Assembly (NCBI GenBank): GCA_028823075.1
Contig: JAPKCE010000134.1
Location: 1-5,907, forward strand
Length of the DNA: 5,907 nt
From: Myxococcota bacterium
GTDB taxonomy: Bacteria; Myxococcota; UBA4151
Reading direction: 5' to 3'
In this document: in pieces, positions 1-5,907 of the stretch
Layout of the letters: the number at the start of each line of letters is the position of its first letter
Position numbering within the stretch: position 1 is the first letter of the stretch
Program-made: the position numbers and the translations under genes
The notes under the pieces: model-generated
Databases searched by the model: none
The model's input: only the letters and a program-made list of their open reading frames with translations
Told to the model about the DNA's origin: nothing

Positions 1-2
1 CG

Positions 3-92
3 GCCAGGGACACAGACTTCGCGCGCTCAATCGGTAAGCTAGGCTGGGCAGGGTGGCCGTCAGAGGTTATGAGGCAGAGGCGGAGATCATGA
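3..92 (+). CDS. Possible 3' end of an upstream gene (partial)
   Basis: One forward frame is open from the left edge to a TGA at 90-92, giving about 29 residues that end in a basic stretch (RQRRRS). The TGA overlaps the ATG at 89 in an ATGA arrangement, a common form of translational coupling, and the genes downstream are packed just as tightly. The other two forward frames also reach the edge but stop at 42 and 37, so any of the three could be the tail of an upstream gene, or none. No domain can be recognised in so short a piece. The call rests only on the open frame and the coupling geometry. Confidence 0.25.
   Translation, partial: ARDTDFARSIGKLGWAGWPSEVMRQRRRS
82..85 (+). promoter_or_regulatory. 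Ribosome binding site (GGAG) for the first complete gene
   Basis: GGAG lies 6 bases before the ATG at 92 and 3 bases before the ATG at 89. The spacing favours 92, although an AGAGG at 76-80 could serve 89. Both ATGs are adjacent codons of the same frame, so the proteins differ by one methionine. This site argues against the GTG at 53 as the start. Confidence 0.5.
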
Positions 93-949
93 TGGTATTT
101 TTTCGAGCCTTGAGACCCCTACGAGTCGGCGCCTATTCGGCCGTTGTCGCTCTTGCTTGGTCGTTCACGGCTCAGGCCGTACCAGCGGCTTTCGAGGTCG
201 AACTACAGGGCATGAAGGCCCCTGAAGTTACCGCTTCGAAAGTGATCGATCATAGTATGTTACGGCTGACGTCAGCGCTGCAGCCGGTCGCTGCGCCCGC
301 TACCTCGAAGTCGCTAACGATGGCTTTGCTTAGCTCACCCGGTAGCGGAGCTGCCGATGAATCTGGAGATGGGGAAGTCGAGATCGTCTTCCGCGGGATG
401 CAGTTTCACCCCCTCCACAAGGTGATTTCTGAGGGTGTTCAGATCCGTTTACTGAATGACTCTCCCGTGGCCTTGAATCTGGTATCACGCGGTCAGGCTG
501 ATAAAGTTCAGCGTATAGCGGCGGGCGATTCCATCCGTTTCGCACCCGGCTCTTCCGGGGTGTATCGCTACGGCGCCGAGCGCTGGTCCAACGCCGCTCT
601 GCGCGTTGATGTGGCTCCAAAGGGTCGGTTGATTCCCATGAACTGGGACGCCGGCGCCTACCGCCTTAATCTCAAAGACCTGAAAGAAGGTCCTGCCCGC
701 TTGCGCATTTTGTTGGGCGAGGTCTGGTATGGGTTGCCCGAGTTTATTCTTCGCCAAAATAACACGCTACGCTTAGTGGTCGTCTTTGAGTCGCGCAAGG
801 AAGGCGGCGAGAAAGAGTTGTTGTTGCGCGAGCGGCGGGAAATACCTGTCGAAATGAATGAGCAAGCTTTAGTCCCAAAACGAAAGGCTCGTCGCTCGGG
901 CAAACGGCGCAAAAAAAGAGGCACCAAGCGCCGCCGGCGTAGGCGTTAG
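92..949 (+). CDS. Exported protein with cupredoxin-like region and polybasic C-terminal tail
   Basis: The 285-residue product has a Sec-type signal peptide: Arg residues near the N-terminus, a hydrophobic core at about 13-25 and a likely cleavage after A-Q-A near residue 29. A low-complexity stretch follows. Residues about 95-175 then resemble a cupredoxin or plastocyanin-like beta sandwich, with a V-x-I-x-F-x-x-M-x-F-x-P start, a V-x-x-G-V-x-I-x-L-x-N strand and a final G-V-Y-x-Y strand. There is no cysteine in the whole protein, so a type 1 copper site is impossible and the fold, if right, is structural or binds something else. Residues about 180-235 form a second beta-rich part (R-L-x-I-L-L, L-R-L-V-V-V-F). 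The last 24 residues are 18 Lys or Arg. The stop lies 2 bases before the next start, so the two are probably co-transcribed. The start was chosen for its GGAG and because the signal peptide then begins properly. The precise function is unknown. Confidence 0.85.
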   Translation: MVFFRALRPLRVGAYSAVVALAWSFTAQAVPAAFEVELQGMKAPEVTASKVIDHSMLRLTSALQPVAAPATSKSLTMALLSSPGSGAADESGDGEVEIVFRGMQFHPLHKVISEGVQIRLLNDSPVALNLVSRGQADKVQRIAAGDSIRFAPGSSGVYRYGAERWSNAALRVDVAPKGRLIPMNWDAGAYRLNLKDLKEGPARLRILLGEVWYGLPEFILRQNNTLRLVVVFESRKEGGEKELLLRERREIPVEMNEQALVPKRKARRSGKRRKKRGTKRRRRRR

Positions 950-951
950 AG

Positions 952-2619
952 ATGACAAAAATTAAACCGTACTTTCCGCCAACTCTGGCATTATTCGGCG
1001 CTCTTACCGCTTTGTTCACTTTAGCTTCGGTGCTTGGTGAACAGGTCGAAATGCGCGGCCGAGATCTCGCCGCTCGCGGGCTCAGCGAAGCCCAGAACCT
1101 TTTCCATTCTCAGGCCCAGGACCTGTTGGGAGAGGCGTCTGAACTCGCCCGACTAGGGAGCCTTCCAGCGCCTGTAGCCGGCAAGAAAATCTTGCGGTGG
1201 CAGCTCAACAAGGATGGAAAGCTCACCGAAGGATACGGTGTTGGCTTCGAGGCTGGGCAGCCCGACCTTCACGCCATGGGTGCTGTTGAACGCGCTTTGG
1301 GTGGTGTCGCATCCGACTCGATTGTTTTTCTCGATTCCGACGACGGCCGGTGGTGGCATTTGGCGGCCGCTCCGATGGCAAAAAAGGGTAGGGTTGCCGG
1401 GGTCATGGTGGTCGGATTGCCGCTTACCCTGACGGCTAAAGGCCTCTCGGAACAGATGGCTGCCTTGACCGCGGCCAGTGGCATGTTCACGTCGGCTGTG
1501 TTGATAGCAGGGCAAAAGGTATTGTCAGGTAAGCTCTCGGGCGATCTCAAAAGCATGTTGAAAGCGGGCAGAGCGGATGGTTCGGTCAAAGGGCTCGGCA
1601 GGGCTGATCTCGGGTTGCCGGTTAATGCTCCAGCTCAGCGTTTGGTCGCTGGAAATGTGATCTTCACTGAAGGGGGGCGTTTGGTCGTCGGCGCTGTTGT
1701 GGATGGGCGAAAAAACTATGCAGTTGTTGCGGGTAAACTTAAATTGGCCATCGGGTTTATCGCTGGTTTTTTCTTCTTCGCTCTCGTGGTGGTGTTTTTT
1801 CAGTCTAGGCGCCAGCAGCAGGCCGGCGAGACTTTGATCACGTGGCTGCACACATGGCGGAGTTCGGGCGCTGGAGCGCCTGTTGAGTCGCTCGGGTTAC
1901 CGGAGGGGTTGGAGCGCGTTGCGCGCAATCTCGATCTGACACTGGCCGGCGCCGTGGGCGCTGCGCCGAACGTTATTAGTGATGTCCCAGGGGCATTCGT
2001 AAGCGAGCCCGCTGAAGACGGCGCACACGATTTCGAACAGTTTTCAGCAAGCACTGTCTTTGATGCTGTGAGCGCGACCACACAGACCTCTAGTGCGGGT
2101 GCGATCAACCTTTTTGATGGACTCGATGATACCTCGACAAAAATTGAGCCTTTGCCGCCTTTACCGACCGACCTTCCGGCGCCGCCCTTGGCTTCAGCTC
2201 TGCCGGCACCCCTTAGAGCCTCGCCAGTGACTCCCTTACCGCCTTTGCCCGCGGCTGGTCTAGCGGGGAAAGCTATCGCGGATAATTCTGTGATAGCACC
2301 TGCCAACCCTGAAGGAATGTTCGAGGATGCTCCAACCGGCCAATTTGAAGTACCCGACAGCTTGTTGCAGCAGATATCGGGTGATCTGAGCATGAATTCC
2401 ATTGAGCTTGACCCGAGGCGCGCGCTTTTCGACGAATACATCGCCTTGCGTCAGCGTTTGGGTGAGGACGTTGACGGGTTAACCCAGCAACGTTTTGAAA
2501 AGAAGCTCGATAGTTCACGCGCTAAGATCATGGAAGAGACTGGTGCCAAAGATGTTCGTTTTACCGTGCGAGAAAAAGATGGATCAGCCAGCCTCCGTGC
2601 TCTGCCTATTACCGACTAA
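952..2619 (+). CDS. Two-pass membrane sensor-like protein with MXAN_5187-type C-terminal domain
   Basis: The 555-residue product begins with a short basic segment and a transmembrane helix (about 11-29). An extracytoplasmic region of about 230 residues (30-263) follows, with alternating helices and strands and a V-F-L-D-x-D-D-G-x-W-W segment reminiscent of Cache or PAS-like sensor domains. A second very hydrophobic helix (about 264-283, rich in Phe and Val) is followed by basic residues, as expected on the cytoplasmic side. Residues about 284-490 look disordered: acidic, Ser/Thr-rich and with a proline-rich block (about 400-437). Residues about 490-552 match my memory of the MXAN_5187 C-terminal domain: F-D-E-Y-x-x-x-R-x-x-x-G-E, L-T-x-x-x-F-x-x-K-L, then V-R-F-x-V-x-x-K-D-G-x-A-x-L-x-A-x-P-I. 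No histidine kinase, HAMP, GGDEF or methyl-accepting domain is visible, so its output is unknown. The ribosome binding site is weak (AGGCG at 941), suggesting coupling to the gene before it. Confidence 0.88.
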   Translation: MTKIKPYFPPTLALFGALTALFTLASVLGEQVEMRGRDLAARGLSEAQNLFHSQAQDLLGEASELARLGSLPAPVAGKKILRWQLNKDGKLTEGYGVGFEAGQPDLHAMGAVERALGGVASDSIVFLDSDDGRWWHLAAAPMAKKGRVAGVMVVGLPLTLTAKGLSEQMAALTAASGMFTSAVLIAGQKVLSGKLSGDLKSMLKAGRADGSVKGLGRADLGLPVNAPAQRLVAGNVIFTEGGRLVVGAVVDGRKNYAVVAGKLKLAIGFIAGFFFFALVVVFFQSRRQQQAGETLITWLHTWRSSGAGAPVESLGLPEGLERVARNLDLTLAGAVGAAPNVISDVPGAFVSEPAEDGAHDFEQFSASTVFDAVSATTQTSSAGAINLFDGLDDTSTKIEPLPPLPTDLPAPPLASALPAPLRASPVTPLPPLPAAGLAGKAIADNSVIAPANPEGMFEDAPTGQFEVPDSLLQQISGDLSMNSIELDPRRALFDEYIALRQRLGEDVDGLTQQRFEKKLDSSRAKIMEETGAKDVRFTVREKDGSASLRALPITD

Positions 2620-3229
2620 ATTAGTGGGGATTTTAGCTCTTCTGTCGCTGTCAGCTACCGCGCAAGCAGCGGGCTGGGAGCGAACCGCCGACACCTCTGA
2701 TGGTATTGTCGTCGATGTTAAAGAAGTGGCAGGCCAAAGCATCGTCACCGTGCGTGGCGTCTGGACCACCAAGCAATCGCCCCAGCGTTTGTGGAAGGCG
2801 ATTAACGATTTGGAACATTACACTGAGTTTATGCCTTATCTCGAGACCGCTAAGGTACTTAAGCGCGAGGGCGAAAGTGCGTGGCAGTATTACTGTCTGG
2901 ATACTCCGGTCATTAGCGACCGCGACTATACGCTCAAACTTACCAAGGCCGCAGAACCCGGAAAAGCTGGTAAATGGCGCGTGAGTTGGACGACAGCGAA
3001 CGCCGTTGGGCCGAAACCCAAGCCGGGTAAGGTTCGCATAACGGTCGCCGATGGCAGCTGGCTACTCGAAGCTCGAAACGGCGCTAAGTCGACGCGCATC
3101 ACCTATACCGTGCGTTCCGATCCCGGCGGTAGTATTCCCAGCTGGATCGCCAACCGAGTTAACCGCAAAGCGGTGCCGGATGTGATGCGTGCGGTCGTCA
3201 AACAGTCAAAAAAATCACGTTATAAATGA
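2579..3229 (+). CDS. Exported START/SRPBCC-fold lipid-binding-like protein
   Basis: The 216-residue product carries a signal peptide with Lys14, a hydrophobic core at about 15-28 and a likely cleavage after A-Q-A at residue 30. The rest (about 32-210) reads as one START-type domain: W-E near the start, D-G-I-x-V-x-x-K-E-V, R-G-V-W, L-W-x-x-I-x-D-L-x-x-Y-x-E-F-M-P-Y, V-I-S-D-R-D-Y-T-L, G-S-W-L-L-E-A and D-P-G-G-S-I-P-S-W-x-x-N-x-x-x-x-x-x-V-P near the end. START domains form a helix-grip pocket for lipids or other hydrophobic ligands; the ligand here is not known. The start is uncertain. ATG 2579 has a weak GAGA 5 bases upstream and overlaps the preceding gene by 41 bases. ATG 2552 and TTG 2495 would lengthen the N-terminus before the signal peptide, and GTG 2624 would remove its basic part. 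The reading frame and domain are secure. Confidence 0.88.
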   Translation: MDQPASVLCLLPTKLVGILALLSLSATAQAAGWERTADTSDGIVVDVKEVAGQSIVTVRGVWTTKQSPQRLWKAINDLEHYTEFMPYLETAKVLKREGESAWQYYCLDTPVISDRDYTLKLTKAAEPGKAGKWRVSWTTANAVGPKPKPGKVRITVADGSWLLEARNGAKSTRITYTVRSDPGGSIPSWIANRVNRKAVPDVMRAVVKQSKKSRYK

Positions 3230-3250
3230 TTCGTCAGTCTAAACTGACAC

Positions 3251-3254
3251 GGAG
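3251..3254 (+). promoter_or_regulatory. Ribosome binding site (GGAG) deciding the lipoprotein start
   Basis: GGAG lies 7 bases before the ATG at 3262, an ideal distance. The upstream in-frame ATG at 3226 overlaps the preceding TGA as ATGA but has only A/T-rich sequence before it. This favours 3262, which also gives a compact lipoprotein signal peptide. Confidence 0.65.
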
Positions 3255-3261
3255 ATTCCCG

Positions 3262-4845
3262 ATGAAGAAGATGATACTTTTGGCCCTTGGGCTGAGCTTG
3301 CATGCCTGTAACTGCAGTCCCGAAAAAATCGAGGGCTCAGCGGTCAATTCGAACGCCAAACAAAAAGTGACTGCCGTCATGGCACTGCTTCCGGCCGATG
3401 ATGCTGCTTTGGCGATAGCCATCCACGACCCAGCCGCAGCGCTGGTCGGTGTGAAGGCCCAGGTGGAACGTATCGCCGGGGTTATCGATGACCCTGTTCG
3501 CATCCAGAAAGCTTTGATGGAGCGTATCGGGTTTGATATTTTCGCTGCTTCCAAATGGAAAAAGGCGGGTTTAGATCTCGCCCCGGGCATTGGCCTGTGG
3601 TTCGGCGGCAAGGGGAGTTCGGCCGATTGGGACAGCTTGGTGAGTCTGACGCTCAGTGATAAAAAGCTATTGTTGGCAATGGCGAAACGGCTTGCGGAAC
3701 GCGAAGGCGCAATGGACCTAGGCGCTCCCGTCGCCCACGATGGCGGCGAATGGTATCCCTTTGAACGAACCTTTGGTCAAAAGCGTACGGTCGCTGGCGG
3801 CTTGTTCATCAAGGGCGACCGAGTCGTCTTTACCTCAGGCGATAAAGACTCTTTGGAGCGTCTTAAGGACGGCAGCAAACGGCTTGACGCTGAACCGCTG
3901 TTTCAGGAGTTGGTCGCTAAGATTCCCACTCTGGGGCAGGGGCTTATCTTTGGCACGCCAAAGATCGTCGGTTCGCAAGCGGAGGCGTCTGACGAAGCGC
4001 TCAAGCTGGCGGGTAGCGGTTGGCTAGCTAGTTTTACGGCGGGCCTGCTTAAGCTTGAAATGGACAGTATCTCGAAGGCCGAAGGCGAGGCGCTCGCCAA
4101 CCTCAAAAGTCTCATGCCCAAATCCCTGCCAGTATCCGCAGTACCCGCCAGAAGTATCGTCGCCTGGCAGCAAAGTACCGACCCTGCGGCGATCATCAGA
4201 ACCTTCGCTAAAACGCCACAAGTCGCTCAGGCTTTGAAAGGCATGAAGGCTACCTTGGGGGAGAATGGCCTCGACCTGGAGAAAGATATTTTGGGCCCCT
4301 TGGGTACCACCTTTTCACTTTGGCTGGGCACTGGGAAATCTCCGACGAGCGTGCTCACTTTGATGGCTGGAGCCTTCGTCGGGTTGGACATAGCGGGCGG
4401 CGACCCTCAAGCCTTAATCGATATCCTAAAAAAGGTGGTCGAGATATCTGGGGCACCCGTTCCCGGGCTCACTGGCTTGCCCAACGGTTTTGATTTCCAG
4501 AGCGAGGTGGGAAATTTGAAAATACGTGCCGACAAAAGCAGCAAAACTTTGAGCCTTCGTTTTGGTCAGGTGCCGACCGAGACCCTTGTGAAAGAGCGCC
4601 CTCAAGCCAAAGCGATCAACCTCGACGGTGACCGTCAATCGGCTATCTGGGTCGACTTTAAAGCTTTGGCAGCGGCGCTAAATGCCGGTGCTGTTTTGGC
4701 TCAGAGCAGTTCGGTCGGGCCGCTGATCGGCAAAGTTGCCACGGGCCTGGCGCAATATAACTACTTTCTACTAACCGGCGGTTTAGCCGGGTCCTATCAA
4801 ACCGGCCACGGTGAATTAACCATGAGCGCTGCGGTTAAGCCCTAA
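3262..4845 (+). CDS. Large predicted lipoprotein, DUF3352-like, with internal duplication
   Basis: The 527-residue product starts with M-K-K, a hydrophobic core and a lipobox-like L-H-A-C ending at Cys16, so it is probably lipidated and anchored in a membrane facing the periplasm. His at the second lipobox position is unusual, and Cys18 sits close by. Asn rather than Asp follows Cys16, which by the E. coli rule would favour the outer membrane. The mature part is one long alpha/beta protein with no catalytic motif I recognise. Its style (L-L-P-A-D-x-A near the start, repeated strand-helix units, G-L-W-F-G) recalls DUF3352-type proteins, but that is a tentative match. Similar landmarks occur twice, near residues 44-113 and 295-355. 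It starts 32 bases after the START-protein gene and ends 13 bases before the ABC ATPase gene, so it may be an accessory part of that system. Confidence 0.85.
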   Translation: MKKMILLALGLSLHACNCSPEKIEGSAVNSNAKQKVTAVMALLPADDAALAIAIHDPAAALVGVKAQVERIAGVIDDPVRIQKALMERIGFDIFAASKWKKAGLDLAPGIGLWFGGKGSSADWDSLVSLTLSDKKLLLAMAKRLAEREGAMDLGAPVAHDGGEWYPFERTFGQKRTVAGGLFIKGDRVVFTSGDKDSLERLKDGSKRLDAEPLFQELVAKIPTLGQGLIFGTPKIVGSQAEASDEALKLAGSGWLASFTAGLLKLEMDSISKAEGEALANLKSLMPKSLPVSAVPARSIVAWQQSTDPAAIIRTFAKTPQVAQALKGMKATLGENGLDLEKDILGPLGTTFSLWLGTGKSPTSVLTLMAGAFVGLDIAGGDPQALIDILKKVVEISGAPVPGLTGLPNGFDFQSEVGNLKIRADKSSKTLSLRFGQVPTETLVKERPQAKAINLDGDRQSAIWVDFKALAAALNAGAVLAQSSSVGPLIGKVATGLAQYNYFLLTGGLAGSYQTGHGELTMSAAVKP

Positions 4846-4858
4846 GCTGCCGATTACC

Positions 4859-5503
4859 ATGATCAAACTCACGAGCGTCAGTCGTAACTTCGGCGAGCGG
4901 ACCATTCTGGAAGGCGTGGACCTTTGTGTGGCGGCTGGCGAAGTGGTCGCTGTCCTAGGTGCCTCGGGGGCGGGTAAGTCGACTTTATTGCGCATTATCG
5001 GCGGGCTTGACCGCCAGTACCTGGGCTGTGCGCAGGTCGATGGTCGGGACCTTTCCACTTTGAGCGAGTCGCAATTAGCAGGTTTGCGGGCCGAACACAT
5101 CGGCATGGTTTTTCAGCGTTTTCATCTTCTAGACCATCTAAACGCGGCTGAAAATATAGAGCTTCCGGGGCTCTTTGGTGGGCCTGACTCGCGGCGCGCC
5201 GAGGCCCTCCTCGATGCGGTTGGGCTAAGCGGCCGCGGAGCCGATTATCCGACCAACCTGAGTGGCGGCGAATGCCAGCGCTTGGCCATCGCTCGCGCCT
5301 TGCGCAACGAGCCCGCCGTGCTGCTCGCCGATGAGCCCACCGGTAACCTTGACGAAGTCTCCGGCGCCGCGGTGATCGAGCGTTTGCGCAACCTCGCCAA
5401 GGAAAAGGGGGCTGCCAGTCTATGGGTCACTCATGAGGCACGCGTCGCCGAGGCCGCTGATCGCGTTCTTAGGCTTCATAATGGCCGCTTGGAGACCCTT
5501 TGA
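4859..5503 (+). CDS. ABC transporter ATP-binding protein, LolD/MacB class
   Basis: The 214-residue product is a complete nucleotide-binding domain of usual length for LolD-type ATPases. Walker A is G-A-S-G-A-G-K-S-T (34-42), the Q-loop glutamine is Q86 in M-V-F-Q, the signature is L-S-G-G-E (134-138), Walker B is A-V-L-L-A-D-E-P (153-160) with catalytic Glu159, the D-loop is N-L-D (163-165) and the switch histidine is H192. The R-F-H-L-L stretch after the Q-loop and the D-E-P-T-G-N-L-D run are typical of the LolD/MacB/FtsE branch, which hydrolyses ATP in the cytoplasm to drive FtsX-like permeases that extract lipoproteins or export substrates. Glu replaces the more usual Gln after L-S-G-G, a known variant. 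No good ribosome binding site precedes ATG 4859, so translation may be coupled to the lipoprotein gene 13 bases upstream. LolD and MacB cannot be told apart from this protein alone. Confidence 0.96.
   Translation: MIKLTSVSRNFGERTILEGVDLCVAAGEVVAVLGASGAGKSTLLRIIGGLDRQYLGCAQVDGRDLSTLSESQLAGLRAEHIGMVFQRFHLLDHLNAAENIELPGLFGGPDSRRAEALLDAVGLSGRGADYPTNLSGGECQRLAIARALRNEPAVLLADEPTGNLDEVSGAAVIERLRNLAKEKGAASLWVTHEARVAEAADRVLRLHNGRLETL
5491..5494 (+). promoter_or_regulatory. Ribosome binding site (GGAG) for the permease gene
   Basis: GGAG inside the last codons of the ATPase gene lies 8 bases before ATG 5503. It supports this start and coordinated translation of the two transporter halves. Confidence 0.6.
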
Positions 5504-5907
5504 TGAGAGGGTTTGTAGGACTCCTTCGCAGCAGCATCCGGCGTGACCTGGGCGCACTTGTGTTCAGCGGTGTCGGCATGGTGTTTGGCGTCGCTGCGCT
5601 GGTGCTGTTCTTGCGCATTGGCCTGGGGCTGCAAGAGCATGTTGTCGAGGGGGTCTTGGGCCAGTTGCCTGCCGGAACCCTGCAACTGAAAGCCGAAAAG
5701 GGCAGTTCGTTGCTCGGCTTTCTTACCGGTAACTCGAACAAGGGTATGGGCCCGGTTATCGATGCGGCCAAACTTCAAAAGATCGCTAGTCACCCTGCCG
5801 TAGGCGCGGTTCACGAGCGTCTTCGGGTCGATTTCCCGATGATCGCCTGGGGCTTGCAAAAAGAGCTCGGCTTGACCAAGCCGATGGCCGTCGACGTGTT
5901 CGCCAGC
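5503..5907 (+). CDS. FtsX/MacB/LolC-like ABC transporter permease (5' part, runs off the window)
   Basis: The frame opens at ATG 5503, sharing one base with the TGA of the ATPase gene (TGATG), and stays open for 135 codons to the right edge. A short basic cytoplasmic segment (R-S-S-I-R-R-D) precedes one transmembrane helix at about 17-38. A large extracytoplasmic domain then begins (L-P-A-G-T-L-Q-L-K, then A-A-K-L-Q-K-I-A-S-H-P-A-V-G-A-V). This layout, one helix then a long periplasmic domain, is that of MacB_PCD/FtsX family permeases, and its position directly after a LolD-class ATPase fits. The three C-terminal helices expected of the family lie beyond the window. Whether it is LolC/E-like or MacB-like cannot be decided here. 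Confidence 0.88.
   Translation, partial: MRGFVGLLRSSIRRDLGALVFSGVGMVFGVAALVLFLRIGLGLQEHVVEGVLGQLPAGTLQLKAEKGSSLLGFLTGNSNKGMGPVIDAAKLQKIASHPAVGAVHERLRVDFPMIAWGLQKELGLTKPMAVDVFAS

Noticed and set aside
53..91. GTG 53 as the start of the first gene
   Set aside because: It adds an acidic 12-residue extension before a good signal peptide and lacks a suitable ribosome binding site, whereas GGAG precedes ATG 92.
1153..1589. Antisense open frames opposite the extracytoplasmic domain of the receptor
   Set aside because: They overlap one another in different frames and have no signal peptide, domain or ribosome binding site that I can see.
1800..2441. Antisense open frame of 213 codons opposite the receptor linker
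   Set aside because: It lies wholly across the low-complexity linker and second membrane helix of a well-supported gene, its translation is Ser/Ala/Gly-rich with no recognisable domain, and it is a compositional shadow.
3226..3261. ATG 3226 as the start of the lipoprotein gene, overlapping TGA as ATGA
   Set aside because: Coupling is possible, but no ribosome binding site precedes it, while GGAG sits 7 bases before ATG 3262 and gives a standard short lipoprotein leader.
3230..3261. Intergenic hairpin between the START and lipoprotein genes
   Set aside because: The 32-base gap has no convincing stem or T-run; AGACTG-like pieces do not form a terminator, so read-through is expected.
4846..4858. 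Terminator or promoter between the lipoprotein and ATPase genes
   Set aside because: The gap is 13 bases with no inverted repeat or T-run, and no sigma-70-like pair of boxes is evident just upstream.
5476..5859. Antisense open frame of 127 codons opposite the permease start
   Set aside because: The plus-strand frame carries a clear FtsX-type N-terminus, a ribosome binding site and linkage to the ATPase. The antisense product shows no domain.

Overview
The window reads as part of one tightly packed, plus-strand operon for cell-envelope proteins. Five complete genes lie in tandem, and a sixth runs off the right edge. Junctions are 2 bases, a 41-base overlap, 32 bases, 13 bases and a 1-base overlap. 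I see no terminator, tRNA, rRNA, mobile element, CRISPR array or long repeat. Moderately GC-rich coding sequence, a C-terminal domain that I recognise from memory as the MXAN_5187 C-terminal family of Myxococcus relatives, and several exported proteins with lineage-specific composition suggest a member of Myxococcota/Bradymonadota (former Deltaproteobacteria). This assignment is an inference from the proteins, not from a marker gene.

Layout: bases 1-91 may hold the last codons of an upstream gene. Bases 92-949 encode an exported, cysteine-free protein with a cupredoxin-like region and a strikingly basic C-terminal tail. Bases 952-2619 encode a two-pass membrane sensor-like protein with an extracytoplasmic domain, a proline-rich cytoplasmic linker and the MXAN_5187-type C-terminal domain. 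Bases 2579-3229 encode an exported START/SRPBCC-fold protein, a family of lipid or hydrophobic-ligand binders. Bases 3262-4845 encode a large lipoprotein with signs of an internal duplication. Bases 4859-5503 encode an ABC ATPase of the LolD/MacB class. Bases 5503-5907 are the start of its FtsX/MacB-type permease.

Taken together, the set has a membrane receptor-like protein, a periplasmic START protein, a lipoprotein and a LolCDE/MacB-like ABC exporter. A plausible but unproven reading is a lineage-specific envelope system for moving or monitoring lipids or lipoproteins. The ATPase and permease are well supported; the other four are recognised only at fold or domain level.
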